Assembly: GCA_036583965.1 (NCBI GenBank) | Contig: JAZBQD010000014.1 | Location: forward strand, 63,394,395-63,458,394 | Length of the DNA stretch: 64,000 bases | Source: Prunella strophiata | Lineage: Eukaryota; Chordata; Aves; Passeriformes; Prunellidae | Reading direction: 5' to 3' | Shown: one piece after another, positions 27,801 through 41,663 of the stretch | Layout: the number at the start of each line of letters is the position of its first letter | Numbering within the stretch: the first letter of the stretch is position 1 | Notes under the pieces: model-generated | Told to the model about the DNA's origin: nothing | Seen by the model: only the letters and a program-made list of their open reading frames with translations | Database searches by the model: none | Made by a program: the position numbers and the translations under genes

Positions 27801-28740
27801 AAACTGCACTCGAGCACCGCGCTGGGCCTTTATATTGAACACACTAATCTGATTGTTTTTCCACTCTACAAACTTTGGGTCAACAATCAAGCTGCTGCCA
27901 GAAACTAATTAATTTGCAAACAGGCCCCATTTTCACAGGGGGAGAGCTTTTGAAACCTATGTCAGCAGAGCTGGTCACACCATGGTGACATGCATTGTCA
28001 TGGCATCCACTTTTCTGGGTAATTCTCCTCACTAATTTTTCACCACACACATGAACTCAAATTACCCAGTCAACAGTAAATCTCTATTGAATGCCCACCG
28101 AACTCTGAACGTGGTGGCCTGAGAAGAGGAAATTGGTATTGACAGGGTCAACACTCATTAAATTGATGGCTAGAGCAGAAGGAAAAAAAAACCACAAAAC
28201 AACACAAGAATGCAGAAAGAAAATTCGGATGTATGTCATATCCCAATAAAGGGGGCTGTAACAGACCCATTCCTCCTTTGTTTAAATCAATTAGTATTCT
28301 GCTGTGTGACTCCTACAAACAGATTTCTGCTTAACTTTTCTGAAAAACTGGTTAGTGACTTTTGTGAACAAGAAAGGAGGCACAATTTGGTAGTTAAAAG
28401 TCACTGGTTTTCAAGCATCAGAGCTGTGATGAGCTCTCACAGAGATCATGGGAAACCTACTTGAATTTGTAAGGTCTATAACACAGAGACTTTGCCTTTG
28501 GAATCTGGCCACCTAATCTGAACCTTCCTTTTGCTTAAGATGATTTGGATCCCTGCAAAAATGATAATTACAAATAAACTGGTGTTGTGCAATTTAAAGT
28601 GGGTTCTGTACCAAAAGCAAAGCAAAATGCAAACTTAGAACCTGAACACTACACCTTTTCTGGACAAATGGCTCTTTTTTTCTACTGAGATTTATCTCCA
28701 GAGAAAAGAGAGACTCTTAGTATGAACTGACACATGTGGG

Positions 28741-28775
28741 TAACAGATAGGTAGACAGATAAATATATAGATAGA
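28741..28775. repeat. Degenerate GATA-type microsatellite
   Basis: Imperfect GATAGGTAGACAGATAAATA units, ending in ATAGATAGA. Confidence 0.7.
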
Positions 28776-28957
28776 AATGATGTTTTTAATCATACATTAA
28801 CTAAAAGTAGTACACAAAGCTTTCTAGTAGAGGTTATTGCCACTGCTTGAATAATATACTAAATTTGTCACCTTAAGTGAGCAGACTTTACAAAGCCATC
28901 CACTGCCAACTCTATAAGTTATCCATTGAAACAAATCCACAGAAAAAAAAATATTCC

Positions 28958-28988
28958 ATCTTAGAGAGAAAAAAAAAAAAAAGAAAAA
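28958..28988. repeat. A-rich homopolymer patch
   Basis: GAGAGAAAAA grading into a run of A, broken by single G residues. Confidence 0.85.
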
Positions 28989-31486
28989 ACACTTTTTAGA
29001 GGAGATAGAATATCACTGGGACTATTGATAATTGGAAAATTGCAGGTATTTTTTAACAGTGTGAGAAAAGCACAGATCTATACTCCTCCAATTGAATGTA
29101 CTACTGTAGTATGCTCATGCAGATGGATTTCTACACAGCTCCTGCTGCTGAAGGAAGCAGATGAGACTGGGATTTATTTTTCTAAAGGATGACTATAGAA
29201 ATCAACTCACCTGCATCATCAAATTTGAATCTAAACATCTCAATCAGATCACCAGTTTTATCCAGTACAGAGGTACATCCAGAATCTCTCCAGAGCTTGT
29301 TCTGGCTCTTTCATCCAACTCCCTTCCAGAGAAGGTGATGGGAATGGTCGCACTCTCAGATCTCACCCCAACATGAGACTCATCAGGATTTACTGAATTG
29401 TTATATTGTTGATATATGTTGATATGCTGACTTTTCAATTCACAATTGAAATGAAAACCTTAAAATTTGGCAATTTTAAGGCACGTGACCAATAGACCAA
29501 TTCAGTGCACAAGAGAGCCTGCAGATCTCATAATGTCCATCACTGGCAAGTCACTTTTTAGAAAAGTGCAGTGATCTGGTTGGGACTGGGTCATATCCCA
29601 CACTGCTTGTTTTAAGAACTATGAAGTTCTTTCCTAAAATTGTACTTTATGCAGCAAACTTCTCTGGTCTCCAGTGGAAACAGTGAACAAAGAACTCTAA
29701 GCTCTAGCGTTATTTTTGATTTTACATGCACTATGAAGAGAGTCACTGAATGAATGAATTGCAGCAAAGCATGGCTTCTAATCTATTACTCCCAGCTATT
29801 ACATTTTTTTAGTGTGGATAGTAAGGCTGACCAAGTTAAAACCCATTAATGAGCCCATGGTTAGCCATGTAATATACACACATCCTAAGTCAGGTTCCTG
29901 GACTAACTTGTATCCTAACTTCCTGGAGCATACTGTGGCTATAGCTCAGACCAGTATGTTTACTGATGCAAGTCTTCCTGCTCCAGGTCATATTCTCTAC
30001 AGTGTCAGGAAGCCTTCAAAACACTGCAGTCAGATCAGGAGAATGTTCTCTGCTGCTTCATCTTTCCTATCTGCTTTTTCCACTCCAACCTCAAAACTTG
30101 CCCTTTGGCTACTTTTACCATCTTTTCAACCTAAGCAGAATGAAATGTCATCCTCAGCACTGATATTTAATGAAGAAAATTACCTAATCCTAGTGGGCAT
30201 GGAGGGATAGAGAATGAGAAAGAAAATCTCCTTCCTAGAATGATTTCAAATAATTTCCTTTAGGCCACTTGATGGGAAGATTTTATAAAGGCAACTTCTG
30301 GTTGCCTTTACCTACCATCTTCATGACCTTTCTCACATCCAGAAAAACTGTGAAGCACATTCTAATTGCTACTTGGTCTTTGATTTCTGAACCAAATGCT
30401 TCTCTTACTTTGTATAAAGATACAGGGAACAGTTTTCAGACAGGTTCAACTGAATCAACTGGTTCAAATACATGAGTATCCTTCTGGTCAAGTGTTCAGC
30501 AGGGCCTTTGGCTTCCTGACCTGTAACCATTTCAGATTAGTGACAGGATAAATGTCATGTAATAACAATAAGAGAGAAAAAGAGCCATTTATTTTCTGAT
30601 TTCAGAAATTCTACGTTTCTTCCAAGAAAAAAAAATAGTTGGTTGTAACAAAATATGCATATAGATAAAGCTTGTTATATTGCAATGAGAAAAACAACTT
30701 AAAATTCAGACTCAATCTCTCAAATATGGATCTACAGACTTAAGGGGAAAAAAAAAATAACAAACCTTGTAAATTGAGTTTGTATGCCATTCTGTTCACA
30801 GTATTATGCCACCGTCACCATAGTTTCTGAGCACTTCCTAGCACTGTGTTAGGTGACATTAGCATTTGTCACACATGGAATTTATCACTGTGAAATTATT
30901 TATTACTATTCTTAGCAATGAAGATAGTGGGAATGGGGGGTGAGAGGACTTATTGAGAGAGAAATGAGACTTGCATATATGGACATGTTTTGTTCCACAA
31001 GGGTCGGAGTTGTTCATGCTTCTGTAAGCCGTGGTGGGAGAGTGTGGAACTCAGTCCACACTACAGCCTGCATGATAGGACATATCAGCTGTTCAAATAT
31101 AGGAATGCCTATTTTAAATGCAAGAGATCCTTTCACAGGAAAATTAACAGCAAAAGAACAACAAATAAAAAAAAAAATGACAAACACAAAAAAATTCCCT
31201 CAGTGTTTTCACTCATAAGGTTGTTTAAATATGTCCTTGTAAATTCATGGTAATGCAGACCTGGAAGAGACTTCTTCTTCTACTCACTGTAGTCTCTTGG
31301 GATGTCAGGCAAGTGTGCTATACAACAACACATAAAATGTTACCTGAGTTCCTATTAAAACCAGCTAGGCTGCCTCACTGACTACTTCTATTGGAAAGCT
31401 TTTTCTAATTTCATTCCCATCATCGTTTAAGACTTCTAATTTGAAGACTAAATAAATTCAAACACAGTTTACAGATTTTGGGTTTG

Positions 31487-31502
31487 TTTTTTTTTTTTTT
31501 TT
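31487..31502. repeat. Homopolymer (T)16
   Basis: Sixteen T in a row inside the 22 kb intron, without neighbouring LINE sequence that would make it a poly(A) tail remnant. Confidence 0.9.
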
Positions 31503-33797
31503 AATGTCCTTTGTTTAAATATCTCTTCTCTTGATAGAGATTTATTGTATTTGCAGCATCCCTCACCTCCTTCCTCCAATATCTTAGATGTGTTTTATGA
31601 AACAACCCCAGGTATCAGGATGCTTGGGTTCTGTGGCCCCTTTCTGCAGCTGATGCCTGTATTTTACTGCATGCTGTATATCTGGATTGAGAATGTGCAG
31701 GAGGTGAGCTGGAAAATGGGAAGCTAGAAAGGCATTTAGGAACAAGGCAGTGCCACAGCAGAGGGGCCCATCAGTGGTTATGTATAGCTAGGAAAAGGTT
31801 TGGTGTGGTTGACCAAAGACTAATTAAAGGTTAAAGGATCAGAGTATGTACACACCCAAGTCTCAGCAAGAGTAATTAATTTCTAACATTTTGACACATT
31901 TAATGTTTTTTATTAGAGAGGTAAAAATCCTGTAAAGTATCTGCAATCTTTTATTTTTGTTGCCATACATTAGTCTACTGTGCAATACAAATATACTCAA
32001 AATTACATGTGTGTAATGCCAATCCTGGGACATTCAACAAAGTGTCTGAAGTGGAAACAACACAAAGTGATGTCTACAGTTCTGTTGGAATGCCAGGAAA
32101 GTATCAAGTCTGTGTTTCCTGCCTTGGACCCTGTTAAATTTAAGAGGGCATTTTCTTTTTTATTGAAAGGTCGCTCAGCTTCTATAACTCTCAGCTGTTT
32201 ATGTAACTGTAAAGTAAAGATTACCAAGGACAATAACCTCAGGGAACTAAGCACAGTTACTACTCCACTTTAAAAATTAAGCCATGGAAAGTATGCTAAA
32301 ATAATATCATAGAGTGGTTTAAACCCATAAAAAGCAAGGAAATTCCAAGACAAGTCTGGAAATCCAGACTGACAATCTCTCTTAACCCCAGGTCTAGTAA
32401 AGAAGGGTGAGTGAGGCCAGTATTTCTGGGGTGCAAACCAGATTCATAATACTATCCTAATGCAGCTTTTGTGATTTCATTTCCTTTCAGATTTTGTTCA
32501 GCCCAATCCTGCTTTGCTTTTAAAATAAATGTTTATGGTTATTCATTTTACAAAATGTTAACAATTTAAGGCCAGATCCCCTGTGCTCAAGTCAGAGAAG
32601 ATGAGAAAGGCTTTAAGCTCTCTCCTTCCACTCCTCTAATCTTCAGCTTGAAAACTGCCTTGGGTGCATTGCCTTTGCATTGCTCAGCATTTGCTCTGGT
32701 AGACTGCACTGCTAATTCTGCCTTCTTGCCTCCAGCCATGCCCTCAGCCCTTGCACGAAGGCGTGGGGATGGTGTACAGCAAACACTGCCTGCTGTGCAG
32801 CAGGGAACTCCCTGGCACCAGGAGAAGCTGCTCCCACCTGCACAGGCCTCTACTCATCTTTTTTTTTAACTTCTGCAGGAGTTCATGGAAGCAGGACATG
32901 ATCCGTGCTTCTTCAAAATAACTTTATGCCTCTGAACTATGAGAGGCAATGGCACATTTAAAGGGAATCATGTACTTGCCAATAGGCAAGACTTTGTAAG
33001 ATTTATGTGTTGCTCCTTATAGTAAAGCTGTACAGAAGATTTTTTTCAACTTTATTTTTTTTTCCAAGAGTTCAAAACAATTCTTGACCCTCATTGGGAC
33101 TGAATAAGATTGCTTAAAAAAAGAAAAAAGCTTCTTTTGTGCAGAGAAAACTCCATGCATGTACCAGAGGAGCCAGTAATGTTTGATGTGAGCATGAACA
33201 TGGCCTATAACAAAGCACATGATTCAGTCTGGGGCACTGAACTGCAGCCTTTCATGTCCAAGATGTCTTCCCTGAGCACCAGCTTATTTTACTGTGTTTT
33301 TGCAAATGCTTCCTTGTCACATCTGGCCAACTCTGTATCAATAATTAAATATACACTGCTACAGTGACTGATGTATAGTTCCCCTAGCTTCTAGATGAAT
33401 GCCCTAACTACATGGCTATAGAATCAGTCTCCCTTGTTTTATTTGGCTTGGTGACTGTTTAACTATTTATACAAAATGAAAGCTTTAAAAGCCTGTGAGA
33501 ATTCAATATCTCTAAGAGACTTAAGAACTCTTTTAAGAGCTGCTGATCAGCACCTTCCTTTGGGCCAGGCACAGTTCTCTAGCCCAAAACATACAATTTT
33601 CTTTAAGAAGGCTGAGCATCTCCAGAGTGTGACTGTGTGATGTCTGTAGTAACTCTGTGTTCCTGCTTAAATCCCAAAAACTTCATCACTCTTTGTAATG
33701 TTGTTCCACTTTTATGCCAGTTCAGGGCAAGACAATTTCTGGGAAAAGTTTGCAAGCTCTTCACATGCAACTGTCTTCTCCTCTCCATTTTTGGTAC

Positions 33798-34850
33798 CAA
33801 ACAGCTGTGTTTTCTGCACCCTGTCAGCTCTGACCTTAGGCTCAGTGTGGAAAAAGCAGTTTAGCTCCTGCTCTGACTGAAGTAAACACTAGCAAGGACT
33901 TAGAACTGGATATCTCACCACCTAACTATTAAACTCTACAGAGATGAGAATTTGTCTCCAAGTTTGATCAGAACTGTTCAGCAGCTTTCAGTACATGCCC
34001 CTTAGGATACTGTTTTTTTACCTGAGGCTAAGCACACTGTAAAAAGCAACTAGGAAAGCAAACCCACCACTACATAGAAATCCATGTATTTACTAAAAAA
34101 CTTATAAAGGTCTGCAAGCTTAAGGTTCAAAATTAGTTTGTACAGATCCTTAAGAAATCAGTGAACACCTCAATCTTCAATGAGAGCTTGTTTCATTAAA
34201 AGCATATCCACTTTAAGAACATGCAAACACAGAGCTTCTTTTGTAATTATATTTTAAAAAGAAAAATGACAAATTAAAAACAACAATCAAAGGACCGGCA
34301 TGCCTGCAGAGTTTCTAACCCAAACTATTAACATTTTTGGATTTCCATGTTAGATGCTGAAATTAGGAGAGCTGTGTGGAAAGGCTGCCAGGATCTTATC
34401 ACTGGAAAATTAACAGTAAAGCCTCAGAGCCTCTAATAGGAATGTTGTAGTGCAGATTTTAGGCCAATCTTTCCATATTAGGAAGGTAAATGTATTAAGT
34501 TGCAGTGGAGAGAGAGACTTCAAAAATGTACTTAAGGATCGTTCTCTATTAAATTATGGACAGTTATAAGAATAATTTCTAAAGGTCTCAATTTGATTCT
34601 TATCTTGTTTTAAATTAAGTTTGAAACTTTCCATGCAGGAATATAGTGCAAGAACTTTACTTAAGAGCTGGAAATCACCTTCACCCTGGGATACAAAAAA
34701 TGCCATCTTTTTACTTTTAGGCTCATTTTGTAAAATACTTAAATTCAAGAAAGCTTGAGGTTTGTCAGCTCCCCACCTTGAGCACAAAGCAGTTGTGGTT
34801 TCTGCACCGTCAGATGTAACCTTAGTGCTAATTTGGGAAAAGCAGTTCTC
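33798..34850. repeat. Diverged direct repeat pair about 1 kb apart
   Basis: The stretch at 33798-33862 and that at 34785-34850 share the order AAACAGCTGTG / AAAGCAGTTGTG, TTTCTGCACC, GTCAG, ACCTTAG and GGAAAAAGCAGTT / GGGAAAAGCAGTT. Roughly two-thirds of positions agree by eye, which points to an old duplication or two copies of an unnamed dispersed repeat. Confidence 0.6.
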
Positions 34851-36577
34851 ACATTTAGTGCTGAAAGGCTGATAACCGAATCCACAACGGAATGACACAA
34901 TTTCAGCAGTGAAGTACAGGGCCTGTGGACAATGGCTGCGTTTTCCCACTGCATAAATCCTCCTGACTCAGCTGTCATTGTGCAAATCTACTGCACAAAA
35001 GCAGATTTTGCTTGCATGACTGGGTTAAAAATGTCATCATGACTATCATAACTAAAGTTGATGTTGGTCATCTTTAACACATTATTACTCTACCAGGTAT
35101 CAAGATAGATGGATATGTCTATAACTCTTGTACTTTACTGTTTCCTGAAGTCCAGAAATCTTGTTTACTAGTCATAATAAAATAACCCAGTGAATACAAT
35201 TGTTGTGTTACTGGGTAAACACAGATTGTAGAACTGAAATGCTGTAGAGCTGAATCTGTTCTCCAGACAGATAGCTGTCCACATGAATTGCAACAAAACT
35301 AAATTTAACAGAACATACATCAGATTCATAAACTTGTCATATAGAAATACAGCTCCATACTTGCCATATACACAGTTGCATGATATGTGTATGCAATGTA
35401 TGTTATATATAGAGTTAATCCAACTTGCAATAGCATCTTGTGGTTTTAATTATGAGTCAGGGGTTGATGTTGTTATGGATTGCATATACAGCTAATGTGA
35501 TATCCAGTTTGATACTGGAAGGTCTTGACTAGCTAATAACAAACTGTGTTTTAAAACACACTCTGCTCTTACACATTAAAATTTGTGTGAACAGTTTGCA
35601 CTAAATTGTAAAACCACAGAAGAAAGCCTGAACCTCAGCAGAGACATAAATAATATGGCTAGGAGCAAAAAATGTCTAAGAATAAAATAATTTGTGAATT
35701 CAAAAACAGGAGTGCAGGTGCAAGCAGTATGTACAGCCAAAGTAGAGATAGTTAACTCTTAAAAAATTAAAATTTAAATTAACTCAGCAACTACAGTTAG
35801 TATTACTTAATTCAAATGTCAGCATTTTCAGACAATGAATTCTCATTTCCAAAATGCTCATATCCTTGTATAGCTAAAGCCAAGTGTAATTCCATTCGAG
35901 CTATTGTAAATTTGACTTCAGTAGAACTTGGATAGAGTACTCAGATGCATTCTAAAGTATATTGGTACATGAAGCCAAAATCAAATTTCCTCTGAAACTA
36001 TCTTTCCCTCCTCAGACATGCAAGTAAACAACCACAGGCTTGATTACTAATATCCATACAATAATGCAAGCTATTGTGCCTTGCTAAACTATTGGTATTT
36101 TGAAACCAAATCACTTGGAATCCCCAGGACCCTCTTCTCTTTTTCCAAACTCCTGACAACTTTGGCTTGCTCATGAAGTTCTGCTGGTTGACTTTCTGCT
36201 GGATCTGGCCTGTGTCCCCTTCAACCCAGCAAAAATTAAACCTTGTACAAAGCAAAATCCTGCCCAAGCCTCTGGAGCTACTTTGTGTTCATGTGTGGCT
36301 GATGCCTCAAGCCTTGAGCTTCTGTCCAACTTGCATGATTATGCTGCTCATAGAGTCTGTGTATGTTTTAAATTTAATCACACTCCACAAATCTCAGTGT
36401 AATTAAACCGAAAATGCTTCTTTATAAATCACTTTTGATTAGTTTAACTGGTTTAAGACAGAATTCTGCCCCAAATAAAAGAGGAGTGTATATGTCACAG
36501 ATGTTGCTGGAACTGAGCTGTGTGCTAGTCTTTAATGGCTGGATGAGTGTAACCAGAGAAATGTACATTTTACATAC

Positions 36578-36697
36578 CATTTAGCCACCGGGAGTCGTGC
36601 TGCTCTGTTCTGATGGGATGGTGATGCCCCAGAGTTCGGAAAATGGCAAAGTCCCTGCCCATGAAGTCTGCTGCTGTGCCAGAGTACAGCTCTCCAT
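36578..36697 (-). CDS. SEMA3A: SEMA3A exon: sema domain, residues about 183-222
   Basis: Exon of 120 bp, phase 1 at both ends, so skipping it alone would keep the frame. After completing the split Asp codon it reads GELYSGTAADFMGRDFAIFR and then TLGHHHPIRTEQHDSRWLN. The acceptor is CCTCCCACAG before ATGG. The donor is GTATGT. The exon lies in the N-terminal half of the sema domain, close to the roughly 70-residue segment known from class 3 semaphorin chimeras to set the specificity of growth-cone collapse. That functional link is family knowledge, not something seen here. The sequence is essentially that expected for SEMA3A. Confidence 0.97.
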
Positions 36698-37262
36698 CTG
36701 TGGGAGGACATAATTGTAAGCAATATTCCTCAATTTTCCAGTCATTGCAAGTCAGAGAAAGCTGTCATATGTTCATATTTCACTAATAGGGATAATGAGA
36801 AAATTACAAAACAACAAGCCATATGCAACGTATTGTCATTGAAAATGGAGATTAGACCCAATTTCTCACTGCAGAGCTTAATTGTAACCTCTTGCAAATG
36901 AGCTGTATCTGCAGATGGCTGGTGTCCTTTGCAAAAATGTGTTTGAACTCTTAGGCTGGAACAGTGGCAGCCAGTGCACCTACCCTGGCAGGCAGGAGTA
37001 TGCAGCCTCAGAAAACCTACCTCACTGTGAAATTGCCCTGTTTAGAACAGGAGTTTGGTTTGGAGACCTTCCAGCTTACTGGGCTTATGTGACTCTGGGA
37101 ACTGGAGTCCAGCTCAGTCACTTCTGGTTCAGAAAGTCCTTAAGTCCCTTCAATTTTTCCTATAGAAATTATGCAGTTTTTACTTTGGTTCATTTAAGAG
37201 GCTTTTTTGTTTTGCTTTGGGTTTTTGCTTTGGGATTTGTTGTTGGTGGTGTTTTTTGTGGG

Positions 37263-37305
37263 TTTTTTTTTTTTTTTTTTGTTGTTGTTGTTGTTGCTGT
37301 TGTTG
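37263..37305. repeat. Homopolymer (T)18 followed by (GTT)n
   Basis: Eighteen T followed by about eight GTT units with one GCT variant. In the SEMA3A transcript this reads as CAA repeats followed by an A run. Confidence 0.92.
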
Positions 37306-40298
37306 CCATTTTGTTATGGTTTGTTTTTTTCACTCTTTTTTTTTTCTGAGCAGATCCTCAGAAAACAGTGTATTGTCCAGGAAAGACAGAACATGCCTTT
37401 CTCCTTTGGCCACTTTTGTAACTGTAGTACTGGCAAAGTGCAACAGCTAAGGGAGAAAATAAACGAGATCATTCCCTGCTACCTTGACCTCCATGTATTT
37501 CACAGTGAACAACTGAACTAAAAATTGACCTATGATATTTCAGCCCATAAATGGCACATACACAGCCTATCTGGAGATGAAACTCATCCCAGTGTGTCCC
37601 TCCTAAGCCAGCTATAAGTGCCACAGAGGAGACAGAGAGTGGGGAGAGACTGTCTAAATTCTAAGGAGCAGGTCAAGTTAAATACCTGCCAGCTGGAAAA
37701 GAGTGTAATAATAATAATGACATTGTAATGAGACCCACAGAAAAGAACCAGGGATCAAAGTACAACACATATCTTTCTGACATTAATTTACAGCTTGCCC
37801 ATGAAATCACTGTGAATCAAAAATGCTAAAAATGCGTTTTTAGGACTGTGTTCTACATCTGTATGAGAAATGAGATAACCTACCCTATACTGTTAAAATG
37901 GAATTAAAAAGCATTATTCCTTCCAGCTACTACTTTCAAACTACCCATATTACACAGGTCCCTTGTGAAAAAGACAACTTAGAGGATAAAATGACTCTTT
38001 CTTTAGCTAAGGTAATACATTTTTCATGGTCATGATGAACTCTACCATATCCTCATTTTAAAACACCCTTTTAGGAACAAGTTTATCATTTTCATGGCAA
38101 TTTTAGGTATTTCCAGGGCAGGACAACCAGATCCAAGCATGCCTATTGGATATCTCTGTCATCTTTTCCCCCGAACACTGACACCATGAAATCACCCACT
38201 GAACCCAGAGTGGCTCTGTAACCATATGGTGGTTGTGGAAGTCAGGAAGGGTGAAAACATGATAGCGGAAAGGCGTGGAATTGAATGAATTCACAGCAGA
38301 GATTAGAAGCAAATAGACCAGTCATGCCCAGCAGGAGGTGTAATCAGAAGGGAAACAGAACAGCATATCATTAATTAACAATTTACCATTCTTCTATGTC
38401 ATTTTCAACTTTTTTTGAAGGGGAGACAATCACTTAATTATAGTTATTATTATGTACAGAGTATGCAGCTCAGATTCTAAAGATCATAAAACCTTTCTGC
38501 CTGTGAAAAGGGCTTTGATGCTATGCTTAACCTTTCTTTAACCCTATCTTCATTTTCTTGTCTTTCAATCCCTAGTGAGTTCTGATAAATCAATAGAAAT
38601 CAAAGGGGAAAGGAAAAACCAACAAGGCCTATTTTTCTTCTTGGTTATCAACAGATCTAAAGGTCAATCAGTCAAGAAAAAAAATCTATATTTAATACCA
38701 TATTCTTATAATTTAACCAAATACAATTCAAAAACTAATGAAGACTGTATATTTGAAATACTTAGAATTGTAAGGTGTTTCTGCACCTCTGTTTCTAACT
38801 TGATATATAAACACCACTAAAAATGAACATATTTTCCAGGCTGAACTCAGCTCAACCCAAGAGGACCCTACAAAGCTCTTGTGGCTGATACTTTTTCTTC
38901 AGTAATGACAGGATAAAAGTTTCGCCAATAAGTGCCTTCAGCATGTTTCAAATGAGGAAGGGTCTGTAGAAAACGGTCTGACCTTTCTAGCATCCTTACT
39001 ACAGCCCCTCTAAGTTTCAGTATACCTAGACCAGTGCCTGCAGTTTGAACTTATTTGCTGTAGTCATGCAAAAAGGGGATTTTGACTTCTTCCAGACAGA
39101 AATACCAAGGAATACCATTTATTTTTGTAAGGCTTTAGATAATTTTTGCAAAATTCAGGGTGAGCCTCAAGTCATGTCCCAGATGTGCACATCCTTTGAG
39201 TTAGTACTATGCAAAAGCTATATGAGGATTTTGCTTCCTCTCTAGATAGAAGTATATTCATCTTTATTTCCCTGTGCATACCTTCTTTTGGACTGAAATT
39301 TACTCATTGCTAGTCTGGAAAATTATTCTTTAATGTCACAGATAGTCTTCACTGTGTTACTTCTACTGTGAGCAGTTTTAAAAGAAGTTTTATAAACTTT
39401 AAGAAGAAAGTGGCAATTAATGATTTGAAAACTGACAAACATTTATTGAAGAGAAAGAATAAAGCACAAAAAAAAAAGAATAAAAAACTAGTCACTTTGT
39501 ATTTCCAGTCCAGCAGCACAAAGAAACCACTGTCCAGAACTAAAGGATGGCCTTCAGTTGTTTGCACAGGTAAAAAATATTCTTTGGACAAAAAACACCT
39601 ATTGAAAAGGAGTAGCATGCTGACACACGAATGTAAACAGAAATACATATATTGACTTCATTAAAGAAAGAGGCAACAATTAAAGTACATATTAATGCTG
39701 ATTTTTGGAGGGGAGGAACTATTTACATAAACAGCACAGAACTTTGAATAACTCTCCAGGGTCATGAGATACAAAGATGTTGAAAACTATGCAATATGTA
39801 TCTATTTGACAAATTGTTTCTATTCAGCTTTTAAATAAGATTGCATTCTGAAAGAAAATAATTTGTGGAGAGTTTTTTAATTTTCCTTTCAAAGTGGTAA
39901 GGAAGCTGAATGAATGAGGAATACAGGCAAAACCAAGTCGTGAATGTCACAATTGCTCTCAATGGTAAAAGGGTTCACAAATGAAATCTATCCTTGGTTA
40001 AAAGGTTTATTCACTAAAGTTAAGATTTTCAGACATAGAGGTGGTTTGACTTCACTTCTTTTGAAGTCAATAACTAAAACTTCCCAGAAAGTACAGTAAT
40101 TTTAAAATCATGAACATCATACATGCTTACTAGCTAATTTCTAAGAAACAGAGTACTAATGTTCTTAACTGGTGAAAAGCTACTGTCTGTCAGATCATAT
40201 TAATACATATTTGGGAGCATTAAGGCACCTAAACTGATTTTTAACAATGAAAGATTAAATAATTGTTAGAATCTAAAAGGAATTGTGAATTGTAAAAT

Positions 40299-40313
40299 AA
40301 AAAAAAAAAAAAA
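40299..40313. repeat. Homopolymer (A)15
   Basis: Fifteen A in intron sequence with no associated element. Confidence 0.9.
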
Positions 40314-40437
40314 TCAGTGAGACACAGAAGCATAAAAAGCTTTGATGATTCTGGATAACCAAAGCTTTTGAAAATCCCAAATGGTCATTTCCCTAAACAA
40401 ACTGTTGTTGGGACAACACTGCCTCCTTCTCTGAAGG

Positions 40438-40455
40438 TTTTTTTTTTTTTTTTTT
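40438..40455. repeat. Homopolymer (T)18
   Basis: Eighteen T in intron sequence with no associated element. Confidence 0.9.
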
Positions 40456-41663
40456 CAACTGTCCCAATACAACTCCTTTAGTGTAACACATTCAGTGATA
40501 TTTTCTCCTGTGATTATATTCCTTGGAAACCATGCTGCTTCTCATTTTCCTCCTGCACTGGAATACTCATGAGTGGTGCCCAGGGATTTCTTAGTCTCTA
40601 CATTTCATGCATTAGCCCACTCAAATGGAGACTGTTTAGTTAGCAGCACATAGATGGGAATGGCTGCACAGTGTCTTACATTACTAGGAACCACTTGTAT
40701 CATGTTCCCAGCTGGCATTTACTTTAGAGTAGGGTAGCAATAACCAGCTTTAATGAACAACTGTTAAAAAAATAATGAAAAATGTCTGCAGGTGGATGGA
40801 ACAAGGAATGTATACTGGAAAAATATTGGAACAATTTAATAATGATGAACTGTTTATTTTCATTTTGCTTTAGTGTGGGTTTTTTTTTTTTTTTCAAATA
40901 CTATTGATTTTTTTAGGAGAGAGGGAAAACTGAAGATCCTCTTCACACTGGTAAGAATTTGTTTCAGCTGAAATACAGAATAGGCCTCCTGAGTACTAAT
41001 GGCTATTAAAGACCTGAAGTTACCTTTTTGCAAATTAACATTCATGTTTTGCCCAGATTCCTGCATTTTACTTACCTAAAATTTACTTTCTAGTTATGGT
41101 GTCAAAAACATATTCTCCTTCCACACTTTGCAAAATATCTGTTTAGTGTTTCTGATGATGAGAGATATTTCCCTCCTGTCAGTAACCATCTAAATTACTC
41201 TTCTCATCCTTTACCTTTCCTGATAGTTACCTTGAATTACTAATTATAACACTGTGTTTTAATGAATTCTGGGGAATTATTTTACAGTAGTTGCCCTCTT
41301 AAATCTTTGATAAACCATGTTCACTTACGAGGACAAATATTCTGTCACGTGAAGGGCCAGGAGTAGCTGAGTTACAGCTCAGCCCAAGAGTGGAGAAGCA
41401 GCAGTGTATCCACGTCCTTGGTGTGACACCTTTGTGGTTAAGAGGCTCCTCTGGCCTTCATTCCCTGCTTTGGAGAGCAGCTGGACCAAACCTCTCCATG
41501 CAGTCATTACTTGGCCAGTTCATCCCCTGTTTCTCAACAGTTTTTTGGGGGAGGGAAATTATTTTGCCTTGGGTCATCATTTTACCATAAAAAACAAGGT
41601 GTTTTCTGGCAAAGAGGAGTTATTTTTAGGCAAAGAAGCCAGTGGTGAATTTGGCATACACCC

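Larger units (their letters stand above)
14392..36577 (-). other. SEMA3A intron, about 22.2 kb
   Basis: Longest complete intron here, phase 1. It holds an old CR1/L3-like remnant (about 15737), a TG/TA-rich patch (about 15630-15725), homopolymers (31487-31502 T and others), GATA-like and A-rich patches near 28740 and 28960, GC-richer islands with CpGs at about 26280-26700 and 27590-28130, and a diverged direct repeat (33798-33862 and 34785-34850). Open frames of up to 150 codons (14903-15355) or 132 codons (29812-30210) have no recognisable domain, no splice context and no family resemblance. I treat them as chance. Confidence 0.85.

Noticed and set aside
29812..30210. 132-codon plus-strand open frame
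   Set aside because: No family resemblance or conserved motif; overlapping frames of similar length occur nearby, as expected by chance.
34554..34949. 131-codon minus-strand open frame with several Cys residues
   Set aside because: The Cys spacing fits no zinc-binding pattern I know and there are no splice borders. Part of it covers the diverged direct repeat.
36915..37349. 144-codon plus-strand frame with a Phe/Val-rich hydrophobic end resembling a membrane protein
   Set aside because: The hydrophobic part is the translation of the T-run and GTT repeat.
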